Shown here in pieces: positions 29,184 to 38,248 of a stretch of 64,000 nt of DNA (positions within the stretch are counted from its first letter, which is position 1; each line of letters begins with the position of its first letter). A program made the translations under genes and the position numbers. The notes under the pieces are model-generated. The model saw only the letters and a list, made by a program, of their open reading frames with translations. It had not been told where the DNA came from and searched no databases. Origin of the DNA: Paracoccus aestuariivivens (GTDB lineage: Bacteria; Pseudomonadota; Alphaproteobacteria; Rhodobacterales; Rhodobacteraceae); assembly GCF_009711225.1 (NCBI RefSeq), contig NZ_WMIE01000010.1:1-64000 (forward strand), written 5' to 3'.

Positions 29184-30008
29184 ATGACTGACCTTCCCTT
29201 GCTTGGCGCGGCCCTGCCGGTCGCGGCACTTGAAACCTATCAGGACTTCATCCTGTCCGAGGATCGCGATCTTGAATTGCAGGACTTCGTCAATGCCGAC
29301 CTTTTGAACGATGGCTGGCAGGCCGTAGCCGATCACGCCAGAACCCTGCTTCAGGGCTACAAGGGCAGGCTGGGGATTCATGGCCCTTTCTGGGGATTGA
29401 ACATCGCCAATCCCGATGCCGACCTGAGGGCAGTGATTACGGGAAAATACCTTATGGGCTTGCAGGTTTGCGAACATCTGGGCGCGACGCAGATGGTGAT
29501 CCACTCGCCCTATACGACATGGGACTTCAACAATCTGGACAATTTCGCAGATCGCGAAGCCTATGACCGCGTGCTGGAAAACTGCCACAAGACGCTAGAG
29601 CCCGTGGTCCGGCGCGCTGAACAGATCGGCGTGACCATGGTGGTCGAGAATATCGAGGACAAGGACCCGGACATCCGCCGCATTCTGGCCGACAGTTTCG
29701 GCTCGGCGGCGATGGCGGTTTCGGTCGATACCGGCCACGCACATTATGCCCATGGCTCGACCGGAGCACCACCGGTCGATTATTTCATCCGTCGCGCCGG
29801 TGATCGGTTGCATCATGTCCATCTGCAGGACGCCGACGGCCATGCCGATCGGCATTGGTCGATCGGCGAGGGCAATATCGGCTGGCATGGTGTCTTCCGC
29901 GCCCTTGGCGAATTGACCGTCACGCCGCGCCTGATCCTTGAGCTGCGTGACAAGGCGGGAATACTGCCATCGGTCGCGCGATTGAACCAGATGGGTCTTG
30001 CCCGCTAA
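29184..30008 (+). CDS. Sugar phosphate isomerase/epimerase-type TIM barrel
   Basis: A 274-residue AP-endonuclease-2-like TIM barrel (xylose isomerase-like). KGRLGIHGPFWGLNIANPDA, QMVIHSPYTTWDF, MVVENIEDKDPDIRRIL, AVSVDTGHAHYA and HVHLQDADGHADRHWSIGEG show the metal-binding Glu, Asp, His and Glu positions. It probably acts on the free sugar or polyol released by the two preceding hydrolases; the exact reaction is unknown. The ATG at 29184 is 2 bases after the phosphatase stop. Its TAA (30006-30008) overlaps the TAG of the opposing exporter gene. Confidence 0.83.
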   Translation: MTDLPLLGAALPVAALETYQDFILSEDRDLELQDFVNADLLNDGWQAVADHARTLLQGYKGRLGIHGPFWGLNIANPDADLRAVITGKYLMGLQVCEHLGATQMVIHSPYTTWDFNNLDNFADREAYDRVLENCHKTLEPVVRRAEQIGVTMVVENIEDKDPDIRRILADSFGSAAMAVSVDTGHAHYAHGSTGAPPVDYFIRRAGDRLHHVHLQDADGHADRHWSIGEGNIGWHGVFRALGELTVTPRLILELRDKAGILPSVARLNQMGLAR

Positions 30009-31759
30009 TCCGCTTTGGGTTCGACGATCTGACCTTCGCGCACCAGTTGGGCGAATAGCCCGTCCTGTTTCGCAAGCTCGTGGAACGTCCCGCGTTCGAC
30101 AATGCATCCGCCATCCAGAACCAGAATCTGGTCGGCGGATGCGACCGTCGACAAGCGGTGGGCGATGATCAGCGTGGTGCGGTTGGCCCGCAGCTTGTCG
30201 ATGGCGCGCTTGATCTTGGCCTCGGTTGCCGGATCAAGCGCCGAGGTCGCTTCGTCAAGGATCAGGATCGGAGCATTTTTCAGCACCGCCCGCGCAATCG
30301 CGATGCGCTGGCGTTCTCCTCCGGACAGGGCGTTGCCGCGTTCGCCGATGATGAACTCATAGCCACCCGGCTTGCGCAGGATGAAGCGGTGGGCCTCGGC
30401 CAGACGGGCGGCTTGCTCGACCTCGGCATCGCTGGCATCGGGTCGGCCGACGCGGATATTCTCGGCGATCGAGCGGTTGAACAGTCCTGCTTCCTGGAAG
30501 ACGACGGCGATATTGTCCCGCAATGACGACAGCTTGACGTCGGCGATATCGCTGCCATCGACAAGGATCGCGCCCTGATCGGGTTGGCGCAGCCGTTGCA
30601 ACAGGGCGAGCGTCGTCGTTTTTCCCGAGCCGGTCGGGCCGACCAGCGCGATGGTCTGGCCGGGCAGGGCGTCGAATGAAAGATCGAACACGCCCTGATC
30701 GCTTGCGGGAAAGCGGTAGGTTACGTTGCGATACTCGACCCGACCAAGCACGGGTCCGGCAAGGCTTTGGGCATCGGGTGTGTCGATGACTTCGGCAGGG
30801 GCGTCGATCAATTCGAAATAGCTGCGGATAACCGGTGTCGAGCGGAACACCATACCGACGAAATTCGACAGCCGGTCCAGTTGACCGACCATTAGCCCTG
30901 CAAAGGCCCCAAAGGATACGATTTCACCCACGGTAATCTCGCCGCGTTGGGCAAGGATCGCTCCGGCGGCAAAGATCACCACCATGGTCACAGTGGCGGC
31001 GGCTCGCGTCAGCACCGTCAGCAGGCCCCACCAGGTCAGAACAGGATATTGTGCGGCCAGTAAGCTGGCAGACATCTGGCGCATGGCCTGCATCTCGCGG
31101 GCGAAACGGGAATAGCTTTGCACCACGGTCACATTGCCCAGCACATCCCCGACGCGCCCGTAAAGCTTGCCGGAATGGGATTCGACCTGAGCTTGCCCCT
31201 CGCGGGTCTTGCGGATGACCAGAATGTTGATCGCAAGATAGATCACCCCTAGCACGGCAAGTATCGCAGCCATGCGCGGGTCGATGCTGATCGCGGTTGG
31301 GATCAGCATCAGGATTCCGGCGAGTGCCGTCAGCTGCTCGCGCAGGATGCCCAGCCACAGTCCGAACAGTGCATCGGTTCCGGCAAGGATCGCCCGCACG
31401 ACCGAGCCGGTCCCTTTCGCCGCGTGATACGAGATCGGCAAGGTGATCGCGCGGCTATAGGCGCTGGCCATCGCAGCCAGCCGCGCCCGATGCGCCAACC
31501 GGTCCGAGGAGACCGCCGTGATCGCCGAGGCAAAAATCCCGAACAGCCCGAATGCGGCCCATGTCGCGATCAGGCTGAACGCATCGCTTCCTTTGGCCAG
31601 ACTGTCGACCATGCGGCCAAAAAGGACCGGCTCGGCCAGTTGGACAACCGCGATGGCGACTCCGGTCGCGGACAGCAGGGCAGCAAGCCATTTCTCGCCG
31701 CCAAGCAGGGTGATCGTGCGCCGATAGACCTCGGCTGCGGTCATGCTGCCCTGTGACAT
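30005..31759 (-). CDS. NdvA/ChvA-like glucan-type ABC exporter
   Basis: A 584-residue fused permease-ATPase of the type that exports cyclic beta-1,2-glucan (NdvA/ChvA). The N-terminal half has six membrane segments with AEPVLFGRMVDSLAKGSDAF, SYHAAKGTGSV, FGLWLGILREQL and VTVVQSYSRFA, resembling ChvA closely in order. The ATPase half has GPTGSGKTT, LSGGERQR and ILILDEATSALD. No ndvB-type glucan synthase is in the window, so the cargo is open. The ATG at 31759 follows AGGAG with 8-base spacing. It converges on the isomerase gene with overlapping stop codons. Confidence 0.85.
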   Translation of the reverse strand: MSQGSMTAAEVYRRTITLLGGEKWLAALLSATGVAIAVVQLAEPVLFGRMVDSLAKGSDAFSLIATWAAFGLFGIFASAITAVSSDRLAHRARLAAMASAYSRAITLPISYHAAKGTGSVVRAILAGTDALFGLWLGILREQLTALAGILMLIPTAISIDPRMAAILAVLGVIYLAINILVIRKTREGQAQVESHSGKLYGRVGDVLGNVTVVQSYSRFAREMQAMRQMSASLLAAQYPVLTWWGLLTVLTRAAATVTMVVIFAAGAILAQRGEITVGEIVSFGAFAGLMVGQLDRLSNFVGMVFRSTPVIRSYFELIDAPAEVIDTPDAQSLAGPVLGRVEYRNVTYRFPASDQGVFDLSFDALPGQTIALVGPTGSGKTTTLALLQRLRQPDQGAILVDGSDIADVKLSSLRDNIAVVFQEAGLFNRSIAENIRVGRPDASDAEVEQAARLAEAHRFILRKPGGYEFIIGERGNALSGGERQRIAIARAVLKNAPILILDEATSALDPATEAKIKRAIDKLRANRTTLIIAHRLSTVASADQILVLDGGCIVERGTFHELAKQDGLFAQLVREGQIVEPKAD

Positions 31760-31882
31760 CCGCGTTGCTCCTAAGGTTTCGCACGCAAGACTGCGGCAAG
31801 AAGCCAAAGGGTCAAGAGGGAATGCTGTCGCATGCGGTCATGGCCTGCCACGGGGATGCCAAGCCACCAGATTTCCAGAAGA

Positions 31883-31901
31883 TCCAAGGTCGGTCCTTGG
31901 A
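31883..31901. terminator. Hairpin after the pxp-type operon
   Basis: TCCAAGG and CCTTGGA form a 7-base perfect stem with a 5-base loop, 18 bases beyond the stop of the biotin-carboxylase gene in the leftward direction and ahead of the exporter's start. It may end the upstream operon. There is no U-tract. Confidence 0.4.
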
Positions 31902-31918
31902 CAGGGAAAAGCAGCGGA

Positions 31919-33685
31919 TCAGATGATCCGCGCGATCACCGCATCGAACCCGACTGTCGCTCCGGCCTCGGCGACCTGCTCGATCCGGCCCGCTTTCGGA
32001 GCCTCGATGCGGGTTTCCATCTTCATCGCCTCGATGACCGCGATGACGTCACCTTGGGCGACCTCGGCTCCGTTCTCGACCTGCCACAGGGTCAGCGTGC
32101 CTGCGACGGGGGCGGTGACGCTGTTTGCGTCGACTGCCGAACCCGCAGCTGGGGCTGCGACATCGCCAGTCGGCAGCGCCGAGAGCAGACCCTGCGGCAA
32201 TCCCAGTTCGTGCCGTTTGCCGTCGATTTCGATGGCGACGCGCAGAAGGCTAGGGCTTTGGGCGGGCGTCACGCGGGGGTGCAGCGCCATTTCTTGCGCC
32301 AGCGTTTCGGCGAAATCCGTTTCGATCCAACGGGTATGTACGCGGAAACCATCGTCATCGGCGCGGAAATCGGGCTGCTTCAGCACAGCGCGATGGAAGG
32401 GGATGACGCTGGCCACACCTTCGACACAGAATTCGGCCAAGGCGCGGGCAGCACGAGAAATCGCCTCGTCACGGGTGGATCCGGTGACAATCAGCTTCGC
32501 CATCATCGAGTCGAAATTGGCCGCAACGATTCCGCCAGTGGCCACCCCGCTATCCATCCGCACCCCCGGTCCACTAGGGGCGTCCCACAAGGTGATGGGG
32601 CCGGGTGTGGGCAGAAACCCGCGCGCTGGATCTTCGGCATTGATGCGGAACTCGATCGAGTGACCGCGCGGCGCCGGAGTGCTGTCATCGGCCAGCCGAG
32701 CGCCCGTAGCGACGCGGATCATCGCGCGGACAAGGTCGATACCCGTGGTTTCCTCGGTCACGGGATGTTCGACCTGAAGGCGGGTGTTCACTTCAAGGAA
32801 AGACAACGTACCGTTTTCGGACAGAAGGAATTCGACGGTTCCCGCCCCGCTATAGCCGGCCTTCGCGCAGATATCGCGGGCGGATTCCAGAATGCGTTGC
32901 GTCTGCTCGGGCGACAGGAACGGAGCCGGAGCTTCCTCGACCAGTTTCTGGTTGCGGCGCTGCAATGAACAATCGCGCGTGCCCAGAACCTTGACCGTAC
33001 CGTGACGGTCGGCCAGAACCTGAGCCTCGATATGTCGGGGGCGGTTCAGGAACTGCTCGACAAAACATTCGCCCCGACCGAAGGCCGAAACAGCTTCGCG
33101 CGTGGCGCTGTCGAACAGTTCTTCGACCTCTTCCAGACGCCATGCGACCTTCATGCCGCGTCCGCCACCGCCATGCGCGGCCTTGATCGCCATGGGCAGA
33201 CCGTGTTCGCGGGCAAAGTCCAGTGCCTCGGGGCCGGTGACGGGGCCAGAACTGCCAGCGACCAATGGCGCGCCGACCGATTCCGCGATGCGCCGGGCCT
33301 CGATCTTGTCGCCAAGCGCGTCGATCACGGCGGGATCTGGACCGATCCAGATCAGGCCCGCATCCAGCACGGCTTGGGCGAAATCGGCGCGCTCGGACAG
33401 GAAACCATAGCCGGGATGGATCGCGTCCGCTCTGGTTCGGGCTGCGATGGCAAGGATTTTGGACGCGCTCAGATAGGTGTCTGCGGGTTTGTCGCCACCC
33501 AAGGCATGGGCTTCATCGGCGGCGCGGACAAACAAGGCATCTCGGTCCGCATCGGCATAGATCGCGATCGCCTCGATGCCTTCGTCGCGGCACGCACGAA
33601 TGACGCGCAGCGCGATCTCGCCACGGTTGGCAATCAGGATGCGTCGGATAAGGCGCGGGGTCGCGCCGTCAAGAAACAGGGTCAT
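31919..33685 (-). CDS. Biotin carboxylase-BCCP fusion in the pxp operon
   Basis: A 588-residue acyl-CoA-carboxylase-alpha-type protein. Biotin carboxylase (about 13-460) shows IRRILIANRGEIALRVIRAC, KAAHGGGGRGMKVAW, EVNTRLQVEHPVTE; the C-terminal biotinyl domain has VIEAMKMETRI with biotin Lys555. It is shorter than PccA and lacks much of the linker barrel. It carries no carboxyltransferase, and none of the usual PccB type adjoins it. Instead its ATG overlaps the stop of the fused PxpB-PxpC gene, whose domains match the transferase part of urea carboxylase. It is the last gene of the operon. Confidence 0.92.
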   Translation of the reverse strand: MTLFLDGATPRLIRRILIANRGEIALRVIRACRDEGIEAIAIYADADRDALFVRAADEAHALGGDKPADTYLSASKILAIAARTRADAIHPGYGFLSERADFAQAVLDAGLIWIGPDPAVIDALGDKIEARRIAESVGAPLVAGSSGPVTGPEALDFAREHGLPMAIKAAHGGGGRGMKVAWRLEEVEELFDSATREAVSAFGRGECFVEQFLNRPRHIEAQVLADRHGTVKVLGTRDCSLQRRNQKLVEEAPAPFLSPEQTQRILESARDICAKAGYSGAGTVEFLLSENGTLSFLEVNTRLQVEHPVTEETTGIDLVRAMIRVATGARLADDSTPAPRGHSIEFRINAEDPARGFLPTPGPITLWDAPSGPGVRMDSGVATGGIVAANFDSMMAKLIVTGSTRDEAISRAARALAEFCVEGVASVIPFHRAVLKQPDFRADDDGFRVHTRWIETDFAETLAQEMALHPRVTPAQSPSLLRVAIEIDGKRHELGLPQGLLSALPTGDVAAPAAGSAVDANSVTAPVAGTLTLWQVENGAEVAQGDVIAVIEAMKMETRIEAPKAGRIEQVAEAGATVGFDAVIARII

Positions 33686-35256
33686 GCGTCGGCCTCGGGA
33701 AAGATGGGGGCGAAGGGGGCGGCAGCGACAAAGCGGATGCGTGCGCCCGGAGGAATTTGCGCCGCAAGATCCAGTGCTTCGGGCAGCACGGTTGCGATGA
33801 CGGGATAGCCACCGGTCAGCGGATGATCGGCAAGGAAGAAAACCGGCTGGCCGGAATGCGGGATCTGGATCGCACCCGTTTCCGTGCCTTCCGAGGGCAG
33901 TTCGCGGGTGTCACGGGTCAGCGGTCTGGGGCCTTCCAGCCGCATTCCCACGCGTGAGGATAGCGGCGAAACCGTCCATTCCTGCGTCAGGAACTGATCG
34001 ACCGTTTCGGAGGGGAACCAATCGGTGCGCGGGCCAAGCCGGACCGGAATTTCGACCAGATCGCCATTCTCGGGCAGTTCTAGTTGCGGGGTAGGTTGGG
34101 CATCGACAGCCCCGACAACCGTATTGGCGAGCGGCAGGACCGCACCATTTGTCAGGGGCTCGGGGCCGATATGCGCCAATGTATCACGCGAGGCGCTGCC
34201 CATCACGGGGGGCACGTCGAAGCCACCGCGCACGGCCAGATAGCTGCGCATTCCTCGTTGCGGGGGCGGAAGGATCAGGACCTCGGATGCGTCCAGCGCA
34301 AAGGGGCGCGACAGGTCGACAGCGGTGTGAATTCCGTCCACCTCGATCTCGGCTCGGTCGGCAGCGCCTTCCAGTGCAATCGTCACCGGCCTGTCCGCGG
34401 TCAGCCGCGACGGGCCCAGCGTGATCTCCAGAACCGGCGTCCCCGAGGGGTTGCCGACACGGCGGTTGGCGCGACGCATGCTGCCGATGTCCAATGCCCC
34501 CGAGGCCGAAACCCCCTGTCCGCCCTGTCCGGGGCGGCCTTCATCCTGAACCGTGATCGGGAAGGCGGTGGACAGGATTTTCAGCCCCTGCGTGGCGGGC
34601 GTCGGTTTCGGTGCGACGGCGCGGGCAGGTGCTGCGGCCTCGACGAAGCGCACGCGCTGGCCCGGAGCAAGCAACGCTGCCGGATCGCGGGACAGGTCGA
34701 ACATCGGGACATCCGTGCGACCGATCAACTGCCAGCCCCCCGGAGATTCCAGCGGATAGATCCCCGAGAACCGTCCGGCCAAGGCGACCGATCCGGCCGG
34801 AATCCGTGTTCGCGGCGACGACCGGCGGGCCACGTCAAAGCGCGGGTCGTCACAAGTCATATAGGCAAAGCCGGGAGCAAAGCCGCAGAACGCCACCTGC
34901 CATGTTGCGGCCTGATGCGCGGCAATGACTTCGGGAACGGAAAGCCGCATCAACTGCGCAACCTCGGCCAGATCCTCACCGTCATAGGTCACCGGAAGTT
35001 CGATGACGGGCGAGGTGTTCTGCGCGGGCACGGTCCCCGGAGGGGGGCGGCACTTGAGGATCTCGGCAGCCAGCCGTCCATCGGCAGGCGTGCCAAGCTC
35101 GGTGCGGACCATCAATGTCCGCGCCGCAGGAATGATTTCCGCGATGCCCGGCACGGGGTTTGCGTTCAGCGCGTCGAACAGAACAAGCGTCTCGGCCAGA
35201 TCGGGCAGTTCGATCAGCAGGGTGCGCGGTCCGACAGGAAGGAAGGTGACTGTCAT
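33682..35256 (-). CDS. Fused 5-oxoprolinase subunits PxpB-PxpC (AHS1-AHS2/KipI-KipA)
   Basis: A 524-residue fusion of two proteins that are separate in many bacteria. Residues 1-205 are PxpB/KipI ([25 protein letters not shown] at 124-133, [23 protein letters not shown] in two parts). A Pro/Ala linker (206-225) leads to PxpC/KipA (226-524: [39 protein letters not shown]). PxpB and PxpC with PxpA hydrolyse 5-oxoproline with ATP; related AHS1/AHS2 domains form the carboxyltransferase of urea carboxylase. The ATG at 35256 starts the conserved part; the longer upstream frame is antisense-like. Start and stop overlap its neighbours by four bases. Confidence 0.9.
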   Translation of the reverse strand: MTVTFLPVGPRTLLIELPDLAETLVLFDALNANPVPGIAEIIPAARTLMVRTELGTPADGRLAAEILKCRPPPGTVPAQNTSPVIELPVTYDGEDLAEVAQLMRLSVPEVIAAHQAATWQVAFCGFAPGFAYMTCDDPRFDVARRSSPRTRIPAGSVALAGRFSGIYPLESPGGWQLIGRTDVPMFDLSRDPAALLAPGQRVRFVEAAAPARAVAPKPTPATQGLKILSTAFPITVQDEGRPGQGGQGVSASGALDIGSMRRANRRVGNPSGTPVLEITLGPSRLTADRPVTIALEGAADRAEIEVDGIHTAVDLSRPFALDASEVLILPPPQRGMRSYLAVRGGFDVPPVMGSASRDTLAHIGPEPLTNGAVLPLANTVVGAVDAQPTPQLELPENGDLVEIPVRLGPRTDWFPSETVDQFLTQEWTVSPLSSRVGMRLEGPRPLTRDTRELPSEGTETGAIQIPHSGQPVFFLADHPLTGGYPVIATVLPEALDLAAQIPPGARIRFVAAAPFAPIFPEADA

Positions 35257-36023
35257 ACGTGCCACCGGCTGTCGGGAATGTCCGTGACGAACATATGCCC
35301 CGGCGCATGCGTGATCGCAAAAGGCACGCGCGACGCCATAACAGCCGCTTGCGGGGTCACGCCGCAGGCCCAGAACACCGGAACCTCGCCGTCGCGGATT
35401 TCGACAGGATCGCCGAAATCGGGGCGTGCAAGGTCGGTGATGCCCAGCGAGGCCGGATCGCCGATATGGACCGGTGCGCCGTGGACTCCGGGATAGCGGC
35501 CGGTGATCGTGACCGCATCGGCCACGCGATCGGCAGGGATAGGACGCATCGACACGACCATCGGTCCTTGCAACCTGCCCGCCGGACGGCAGGCGCGATT
35601 GGTCGAATACATCGGCACGTTGCAGCCCTGCGTGATGTGGCGGATCTCGATTCCGGCTTCGAGAAGCGGAGTTTCGAAGGTAAAGGAGCAGCCGATCAGG
35701 AAGGTGACAAGGTCGGGATGCTCTGCCCAAGCGTCGGTGGCGTCGCTGACCTCTTCGGCCAGCTTGCCGTCGCGCCAGATCCGGTAGAGCGGCAGATCGG
35801 TGCGCAGATCAGCGCCGGACGCCAGCGCGGTGTCGAAGCGGCCGGCCTCGGTCACGTCAAGGACGGGGCAGGGTTTGGGGTTGCGTTGGGCGTAAAGCAG
35901 GAAATCCCACGCCCAGTCCTTGGGCAGCGAAATCATGTTGCATTGGGTGAAACCGGCAGCCATGCCAGCGGTCGGCGCGACCAACCCGTTGCGGCATTCA
36001 AGGCGGGCTTGCTGGGGCGTCAT
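35253..36023 (-). CDS. DUF1445 (YcsI-type) putative hydro-lyase
   Basis: A 256-residue DUF1445/UPF0317 protein. Family markers are [25 protein letters not shown] (split here as [11 protein letters not shown] and LPKDWAWDF), [31 protein letters not shown] and [12 protein letters not shown]. The family is called putative hydro-lyase, and a related domain is found with mammalian D-glutamate cyclase, which makes 5-oxo-D-proline. Linked with PxpABC this suggests a step feeding or clearing 5-oxoproline, but that is inference. It sits between PxpA and PxpBC with four-base overlaps on both sides. Confidence 0.88.
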   Translation of the reverse strand: MTPQQARLECRNGLVAPTAGMAAGFTQCNMISLPKDWAWDFLLYAQRNPKPCPVLDVTEAGRFDTALASGADLRTDLPLYRIWRDGKLAEEVSDATDAWAEHPDLVTFLIGCSFTFETPLLEAGIEIRHITQGCNVPMYSTNRACRPAGRLQGPMVVSMRPIPADRVADAVTITGRYPGVHGAPVHIGDPASLGITDLARPDFGDPVEIRDGEVPVFWACGVTPQAAVMASRVPFAITHAPGHMFVTDIPDSRWHV

Positions 36024-36781
36024 GCGAAGCTCCGGATTTCGACGCCGCCAGCCAGCAGAACCTCGCGGACACGGGCCGCCATGGCGACCGCTCCGGGGCT
36101 GTCGCCGTGGATGCAGATGCTTTGCGCGTCAAGCTGCAGGATCGAGCCGTCAATCGCCTCGATCACGCCATCGGTCGCAAGGCGCAGCATCCGTTGGGCG
36201 ACAAGCTCGGGGTCGTGCAGCACGGCTCCTGCCTCGCGGCGCGATACCAGCGTGCCTTGGGGGGTATAGGCGCGGTCGGCGAATGCCTCGGCGACGACGG
36301 GCAGACCTGCTGCCTTGGCCCGTTCAAGGATCGGTGCGCCAGCCAGCCCCATCATCACCAGCGTGGGATCGACGGCCAGCATCCCCGCGATGACGGCATC
36401 GGCCTGCCGCGCATCACCCGCAATGGTGTTGTACAGCGCGCCATGCGGTTTGACATAGGTGACGCGGGTTCCTGCGGCCTTCGCAAGCCCTTGCAGTGCG
36501 CCGATCTGATAGATGACATCGGCGGTCAGTTCCGCCGAAGTCACGTCCATGTTGCGGCGCCCGAACCCGACCCGGTCAGGGTACGAAACATGCGCGCCCA
36601 CCGCGACACCACGTTCCTTGGCCTGTCCGAGCGTGGTCAGGATGCCCAAGGCATCGCCCGCGTGATAGCCGCAGGCCACATTGGCCGAACTGACGAGTTC
36701 CAGCATCGTGGCGTCGTCACCCATGCGCCATGCGCCGTAACTTTCGCCCAGATCGCTGTTCAGGTCGATTTGTGGTGCCAT
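36020..36781 (-). CDS. pxpA: 5-oxoprolinase subunit PxpA (LamB/YcsF family)
   Basis: A 253-residue LamB/YcsF protein. It begins [19 protein letters not shown], the family hallmark, with [43 protein letters not shown] and a C-terminal [17 protein letters not shown]. PxpA with PxpB and PxpC forms the prokaryotic ATP-dependent 5-oxoprolinase that opens 5-oxo-L-proline to glutamate. It follows the NRAMP-like transporter by 11 bases. Confidence 0.94.
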   Translation of the reverse strand: MAPQIDLNSDLGESYGAWRMGDDATMLELVSSANVACGYHAGDALGILTTLGQAKERGVAVGAHVSYPDRVGFGRRNMDVTSAELTADVIYQIGALQGLAKAAGTRVTYVKPHGALYNTIAGDARQADAVIAGMLAVDPTLVMMGLAGAPILERAKAAGLPVVAEAFADRAYTPQGTLVSRREAGAVLHDPELVAQRMLRLATDGVIEAIDGSILQLDAQSICIHGDSPGAVAMAARVREVLLAGGVEIRSFA

Positions 36782-36792
36782 GATGTTTTTCC

Positions 36793-38022
36793 TTACAGGC
36801 CGACGAAGGCGAAGATGGTGCCGATGGATTTATAGCCCATGAACCAGGTCAAGGCGCAGACGGCGGCATTCGCAATCAGCAGCGGCCGGTTATAGCGGTG
36901 TCCGCCCATCAGGTCCGCGCGGGCAAAGCCGACATAGGTAAAGATTGTCAGACCGATCGGCAGGATAAGACCGTTGAAACCGCCGACAAACACAAGAATG
37001 GCGGCCGGAGGCGTGGTCATGGCGATATAGACCGCCAGCGAAACGGTGATGAAAATGACCGTGGCGATGTCGCGCGCCCGGTCCGACATCGGCTTGAACA
37101 CCGGCAGGAAACTGACCGAGGTATAGGCCGCCCCGATGACCGAGGTGATTGCCGCAGCCCAGAACACGATACCGAACACGCGCAAACCGATCTGGCCTGC
37201 GGCGGTGAAGAAGGCCTGCGCTGCGGGGTTGGCGGCTTTGCTGGACAGATCCAGAGTGACGCCTCCGGCGACGACGCCAAGGATGGCAAGGAACAGGACA
37301 AAGCGCATCACGCCGGTTACAGCGATGCCGGTCAGGGCGGCGCGGGTCACGGCGGCCAGATTCTCGGGGCCGGTCAGTCCCTTGTCGATCAGGCGGTGCG
37401 CGCCCGAATAGGTGATGTAGCCGCCGACAGTCCCGCCGACAATCGTGGTGATGGTCGCGAAATCGATGGTGTCGGGCAGGATCGTCTGGCGCAATGCCTC
37501 GCCGACCGGCGGGTTCGAGATCACCGCGACGAAAAGCGTCAGCGCGATCATGACAAAGCCCAGCACGATGATCATGCGGTCAAGCAGAACCCCCGCACGT
37601 TTCGAAAGAAAGATGCCGATCGCCATCAGCGCCGAAATCGCGCCGCCGATCTTCGGATCAAGGCCGATCATCGCGTTCAGGCCAAGTCCCGCGCCAGCGA
37701 TGTTGCCGACGTTGAAGGCGAGCCCTCCGATAATGACCAGAATGGCCAGCAGGTAGCCTGCGCCGGGGATCGCGGCGTTCGCAGTCTCGGAGGCGCGTTT
37801 GCGGGTCAGCGCGGTGATGCGCCAGATATTCAACTGCACCACGAAGTCGATCAGCACCGAAGCAAGGATCGCGAAAGCAAATGCCGCGCCAAGCTTGGCG
37901 GTGAATGTGGCTGTCTGGGTGATGAAACCCGGCCCGATGGCCGAGGTCGCCATCAGGAAAATTGCTGCCATGAATGAACCGCGCATTGTCGCGGCACTGG
38001 CAGAAGGCAAGTCATTCTTCAT
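36793..38022 (-). CDS. NRAMP-family transporter (YcsG type) of the pxp operon
   Basis: A 409-residue membrane protein with about 11 hydrophobic segments. [20 protein letters not shown] is the first-helix region; true metal transporters have D-P-G-N here, while this one has G-P-G-F, so the metal-binding Asp and Asn are absent. The YcsG branch, found with LamB/YcsF and KipI/KipA genes, shares this feature and probably moves an organic substrate, perhaps 5-oxoproline. The ATG at 38022 has GGGAGAG 10 bases upstream. It is the first gene of the operon. Confidence 0.85.
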   Translation of the reverse strand: MKNDLPSASAATMRGSFMAAIFLMATSAIGPGFITQTATFTAKLGAAFAFAILASVLIDFVVQLNIWRITALTRKRASETANAAIPGAGYLLAILVIIGGLAFNVGNIAGAGLGLNAMIGLDPKIGGAISALMAIGIFLSKRAGVLLDRMIIVLGFVMIALTLFVAVISNPPVGEALRQTILPDTIDFATITTIVGGTVGGYITYSGAHRLIDKGLTGPENLAAVTRAALTGIAVTGVMRFVLFLAILGVVAGGVTLDLSSKAANPAAQAFFTAAGQIGLRVFGIVFWAAAITSVIGAAYTSVSFLPVFKPMSDRARDIATVIFITVSLAVYIAMTTPPAAILVFVGGFNGLILPIGLTIFTYVGFARADLMGGHRYNRPLLIANAAVCALTWFMGYKSIGTIFAFVGL

Positions 38023-38114
38023 CGAAACTCTCTCCCATCGAGGACATGCGGGTCGCAGATCCATGCGGCCACCTCCTCTGGTCCCGCAAGAAGTGAACCT
38101 ACAGAAAGAACAAC

Positions 38115-38127
38115 ATTGTTCAACAAT
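38115..38127. promoter_or_regulatory. ATTGTT-C-AACAAT palindrome, probable GntR operator
   Basis: A perfect 13-base palindrome sits in the 226-base gap between the leftward pxp-type operon and the rightward GntR gene, 93 bases above the operon's start codon. FCD-type GntR proteins commonly bind short AT-rich palindromes of this kind. A TGTAC follows at 38139. Which protein binds is inferred from position. Confidence 0.6.
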
Positions 38128-38248
38128 AATGTGGAGAATGTACAATCAAGCGACGCATTGCCGGAAATGGGGGCAGAATGGAATCTTCGGCCCCTTGGAA
38201 TTAGAGCCTGCAAACGGCTATCTGCTTGGAACAAATTGAAGGATTAAG

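Noticed and set aside
35257..35730. N-terminal extension of the PxpB-PxpC protein
   Set aside because: The extra 158 residues are Arg/Ser/Pro-rich and antisense-like, overlap the DUF1445 gene in another frame, and precede the conserved PxpB start.
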